From Halomonas halophila (GTDB lineage Bacteria > Pseudomonadota > Gammaproteobacteria > Pseudomonadales > Halomonadaceae): 6,882 nt of DNA. Shown here one piece after another: positions 1-3,900 of the stretch. The DNA is taken from positions 1,772-8,653 of the forward strand of contig DJIP01000178.1 in assembly GCA_002433675.1 (NCBI GenBank), in the 5' to 3' direction. The stretch's first letter is position 1; every line of letters starts with the position of its first letter. Under the pieces are notes generated by a model. It searched no databases and was not told the origin of the DNA. It saw only the letters and a program-made list of their open reading frames with translations. Both the position numbers and the translations under genes were made by a program.

Positions 1-906
1 GACGTATTCAGCGATACCCGGCTGGACAAGCAGCGCCTGGCAGGCACCGACGATGGCAATATCCGCGGGGTGGCCGGTGGTGCGGTGGCCGGCGCCGGTG
101 CCTCCAGCGTTGCCCGTCTCGATCTGAATACCCGGGTGGTGGTCGGCGAAGATGCCTACCTGCACGCCAGTGACGGCGATCTGCGCCTGGCGGCGAAGAA
201 CCAGGTGGTGTTCAAGGAGAAGGTCAACCTGACCGCCGGCGGCCTGGCCTCCGGCGCCGGTATCACGGTGGACATTCTGACCACCAATCTGGCCGCCAGT
301 GTCGAGATCAAGAGCAACGCCGAGCTGGTCAGCCAGGGCGAACTGCTGATGTCGGCCCGTGGCGGCGGCGACCTGGCGGCGACCCTGCTGATGGATACCT
401 ATGGCGCGGCCACCGTCGGGGTGGGCAGCGCCAAGGTGGTGGTGACCCCGGACAACAGGGTCACCGTGCGCGGTGGTGCCAAGGTGTCAGCGCTTGGCAA
501 TATCGATATCGTGGCCGGCGGCAGTGCCCAGGGCGAGCGAGATCGCTACGCGGTCAGCGCGGTGCTCGACAGCTTCGCCGGCAGCATCATTCCGATCGAT
601 GATCTCAACGCCCTGGCCAAGATGGAACAGACCAACCGCATCGAGGTGGCAAGCGGGGCCGAGGTCATCGGTGCGCGGGATATCCTGCTGTTTACCGAGC
701 GCTTTGGCTTCAGTGACATGGAGGCGCGGGCCAAGGGCGTCAACTGGCTGTCGGCGGTGGGCAGTGCCATCGACGCAGCTCTCGGCAGTGGCGGCGCTCA
801 GCTGGTGGACGGCGATGTCGAGACCGATGCCGACGCCGATGTGATCATCGACGGCCGGGTGGAAACCGGCCTGGGGCGCCACAAGACGCTGGTGCTCGGG
901 GTGATC
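1..906 (+). other. Beta-solenoid region 1 of the adhesin
   Basis: Residues 1-302 alternate hydrophobic strands with Gly/Asp turns. Examples are VVVGEDAYLHASDGDLRLAA, SAELV-type strands around 310-340, VTVRGGAKVSALGNIDIVAGG at about 463-525, IEVASGAEVIGARDILLF, and VIIDGRVETGLGRHKTLVLG near the end. A recurring unit is a 'V-x-V-x-x-G-A-x-V-x-A-x-x-[DN]-I' coil in which each turn adds two strands. The segment has an Ala/Gly-rich start (GVAGGAVAGAGASS, about 76-117). It stops where the sequence switches abruptly to Gln/Glu/Leu/Ala-rich helix. I read it as rigid shaft; no ligand-binding site is recognisable. Confidence 0.7.
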
Positions 907-3900
907 GATGTAACGCAGGAACAGCAAGACATCGCGGATCTCAATTCGCGCATCAATGCCCTCGCAGAAGCGCTCAACAGCACCAGCCTGACGCCCGCCG
1001 AGCGCACCCAGAAAGAAGCCGAAATGGCTGCCCTCGAGGACCAGCTGGCGGCCAAGGTGGCCAATAGTGGCAACTATATCGTGGCTGAAGCCGGCCATGA
1101 CGATATTGGTTTCGCGGTGAGCGTCACTCCGGGACAGAGCGGGCTGGTCGACGAGCTTCAACGCATTCGCGAGGCATACAACGTCTATCGCAACTCCGGC
1201 AATACTCGGCTGGTCGACTTCTATCAGGGCGAGATCGCGCGCATCGAGCAGGCCCTGGTAGATGAAGGCTACGGCGAGAAGGTCAACGGCCAGCTGATCG
1301 TCAGTCGGGTGGACGAATTGACCATCACCCTGGATGACGTCTGGGCCCAGGCGGGGGCGGTCTACGTCTACGCCGACGACTTGAGTGGCAGCGGCCATGT
1401 CGAGGCGCCCACCGACGCCAGCATCACCATCCTCAACAAGGCGCCCTCGCGCATGGTACTGGGCGATATCGAGATTCCCCAGGTTACCGGGGGGCTCTAC
1501 CTGAACCTGACCCAGGTGGCTTCCAGCGCCGAGATCGACGCCATCAACGCGAGCGTGAGTGCCGGCTTGACGGTGGAGGGGGATCCCGACGCCCAGAATG
1601 GCCAGCCGCGCATCACCGTGGTCAACAGCTACGGCGTTGCCTTCGATGAAAACGATGCCAACCAGAAGAAGATCCGTGATGCCCTGATGGGGGCGCTTGG
1701 CTACAGCGACGCGGAGTCGCTTTACGATCGTCGCTCCTTCGACACCGCTCCGCCCTCGAGCCTGGTGTTCGGTGGGCTGACCCGCAATATTTCCGGCGAG
1801 CTGATCGGCTACGCCAAGGGATCCATCTCGGTGGAAAACGAGATGCGCGCTGAAAGCATCCTGTTGAGTTCGCCGGGCGAGCTGACGATCAAGGGGCTGT
1901 CCCAGTTCAACCCCGGGGGTAACGCGGATGCCGCCGCGGTGCGAGCCGATGGCGACGATGGCGCAGGGGCGCTGGACGCCGATGCACTATCCGCGATCGC
2001 CAACAGCGCGAGCGCGAGCCCACAAGTGGAGGCGCGCAGCATCGTCATCGATGCCGAATACGTCAACCTCAACGGCTATATTCGTGCCGGCGTCGACGGT
2101 TACGACCTGACCATCGGCGCCGCCGATGCCCAGCGTATCGCCGACCATATCCGCAGCGGCTCCAGCGCCAACCTGACGCTGTCGGCGTCCTCCGGCGACG
2201 CCCTGGTGATCTTCAATGGCCATACCCGTCAGATCGAGGTCACCGGCCTTGCCATCAGCGGCGGCAAGCTGGATATCACCGGTCACATCGCCAATACCGG
2301 CAACGGCAGGCTTGAGGTGCTGGGGGGCTATGGTGCGATCAATATCACCAACAACACCTCCTACACCCTGGCGGTGGGGGATCTCGACGTCAGCCGTCAT
2401 GGCGAGGGCTATCTGCGAATCGCCGACAAGTACAAGGGCTCCAGTACCAATCCCCTGGTGACCGAGTATCGCTACGACTTCGCCGATCCTGACAAGACCT
2501 ACACCTATACGCCGGACAGTGATGTGCGCTACGGCTTCAGCGTGGTCCAGGACAGCTCCAAGCGGCGTTATGCTCAGACCGCCTCCAGCGCCTGGGCGGG
2601 CATCGACGCCCTGGCTGCCGACCCGGATACCCTGAACTGGGGCGAATCCGAGATATCGCCCGGGCGCCTGCAGGACTCGCTGTCCTACTTCTATACCAGC
2701 AGCGAGTCCGGCTATCAGTACAACAAGAGCGAGATCAACGCCAGCGAGTGGACCGATCCGCAGCTCGTCGACAAGTGGTCGACCAGCACCTGGTATGGCA
2801 AGAAGACCCACTACGCCAAGTTCGTCCAGGAACAGTCGAGTCAGATCCTGCACACCCACTCGGTGGCCGCCAACAAGTCGGTGGATATCAGCTTCTTCGG
2901 CCAGGCTACGGGTTCGATCAATATCGATTCGGTGGGCGACGTGGTGGTGCTCGGGGATCTGGCCAACTACAACGGCGAGACACGCATCGACAGCGATGGC
3001 CAGATTCTTCACTACAATGACCCGACCCGTGATGTGCGGGTCTCCGGCGCCAGCGTGGTATTGCGCGCAGCGGACGGTATCGGTGATGGTTCGGCGTTGA
3101 AGCTCCTGTCCATCGACGGTGCTGGCGGCGCTGCGGCGATGACCATGACGGTGGACGCCGTGACCGAGCGTGGTCCGCTGAATCTGGCGCACGAAAATGC
3201 TGACCTGATCGTGCTGCGCGCCCACAGCGGCTGGGGCGACGTCAGCCTGTCTGCCGAAGGCTCGCTCAAGGCAGGCAGCGTCCTCGGCGGTGTCCACGTC
3301 AAGGGCAACAACCTAAGTCTGGCGGCCGGCAATGCGATCGGCTCCTTGGCCGCACCCCTGACCCTGGCCCAGCACGCCGATGGCCGCCTCAATGCCGTGG
3401 CCGGTGGCGATATTGCCATCGATCAGCTCAGCGGGGACCTGGGGATTGAACGGGTCGAAAGCCGCCTGGGCGACGTCTGGGTGCGTGCCGCGGGGGATCT
3501 GCTTGACCGCAATGACGCCGCCACGGTCGATGAGCGTACGGTCGAGCAATTGCGTGACGGCGTCTGGTCACAGCTCAATCTGGTCGGCAGCGCCGCCGAG
3601 CAGAAGATCCAGGACGCCCAGGACGACCTGGCAACCCGCAAGACCCAGGAGTACAACACCTACTGGAACTACCGCCAGGCAACCTCCGACGACTGGATCG
3701 GCGGCTTGGCCGATGGCACCAGCTACAGTGTGCTCGGCGTCGACAGCGGGGCCATCCTGCTCGGTCTTGTGCGTCAGATCAGCGATGGTAGCGGCGGCAC
3801 CCTGGAAGTACGTGACGAGCTGCGCCTCAGCGCGCCGGACATCGCCGCCGGTGATGCCCGCGCCGAGCATCGTTTCTATCGGGCCGATGGCAGCTACTTC

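Noticed and set aside
487..1398. Antisense open frame of 303 codons
   Set aside because: In-register shadow ending at the sense TCA codon at 487; the sense strand here encodes solenoid and helical hairpins.
1987..3297. Antisense open frame of 436 codons
   Set aside because: Same in-register shadow effect; it ends at the sense CTA codon at 1987 and has no recognisable domain.
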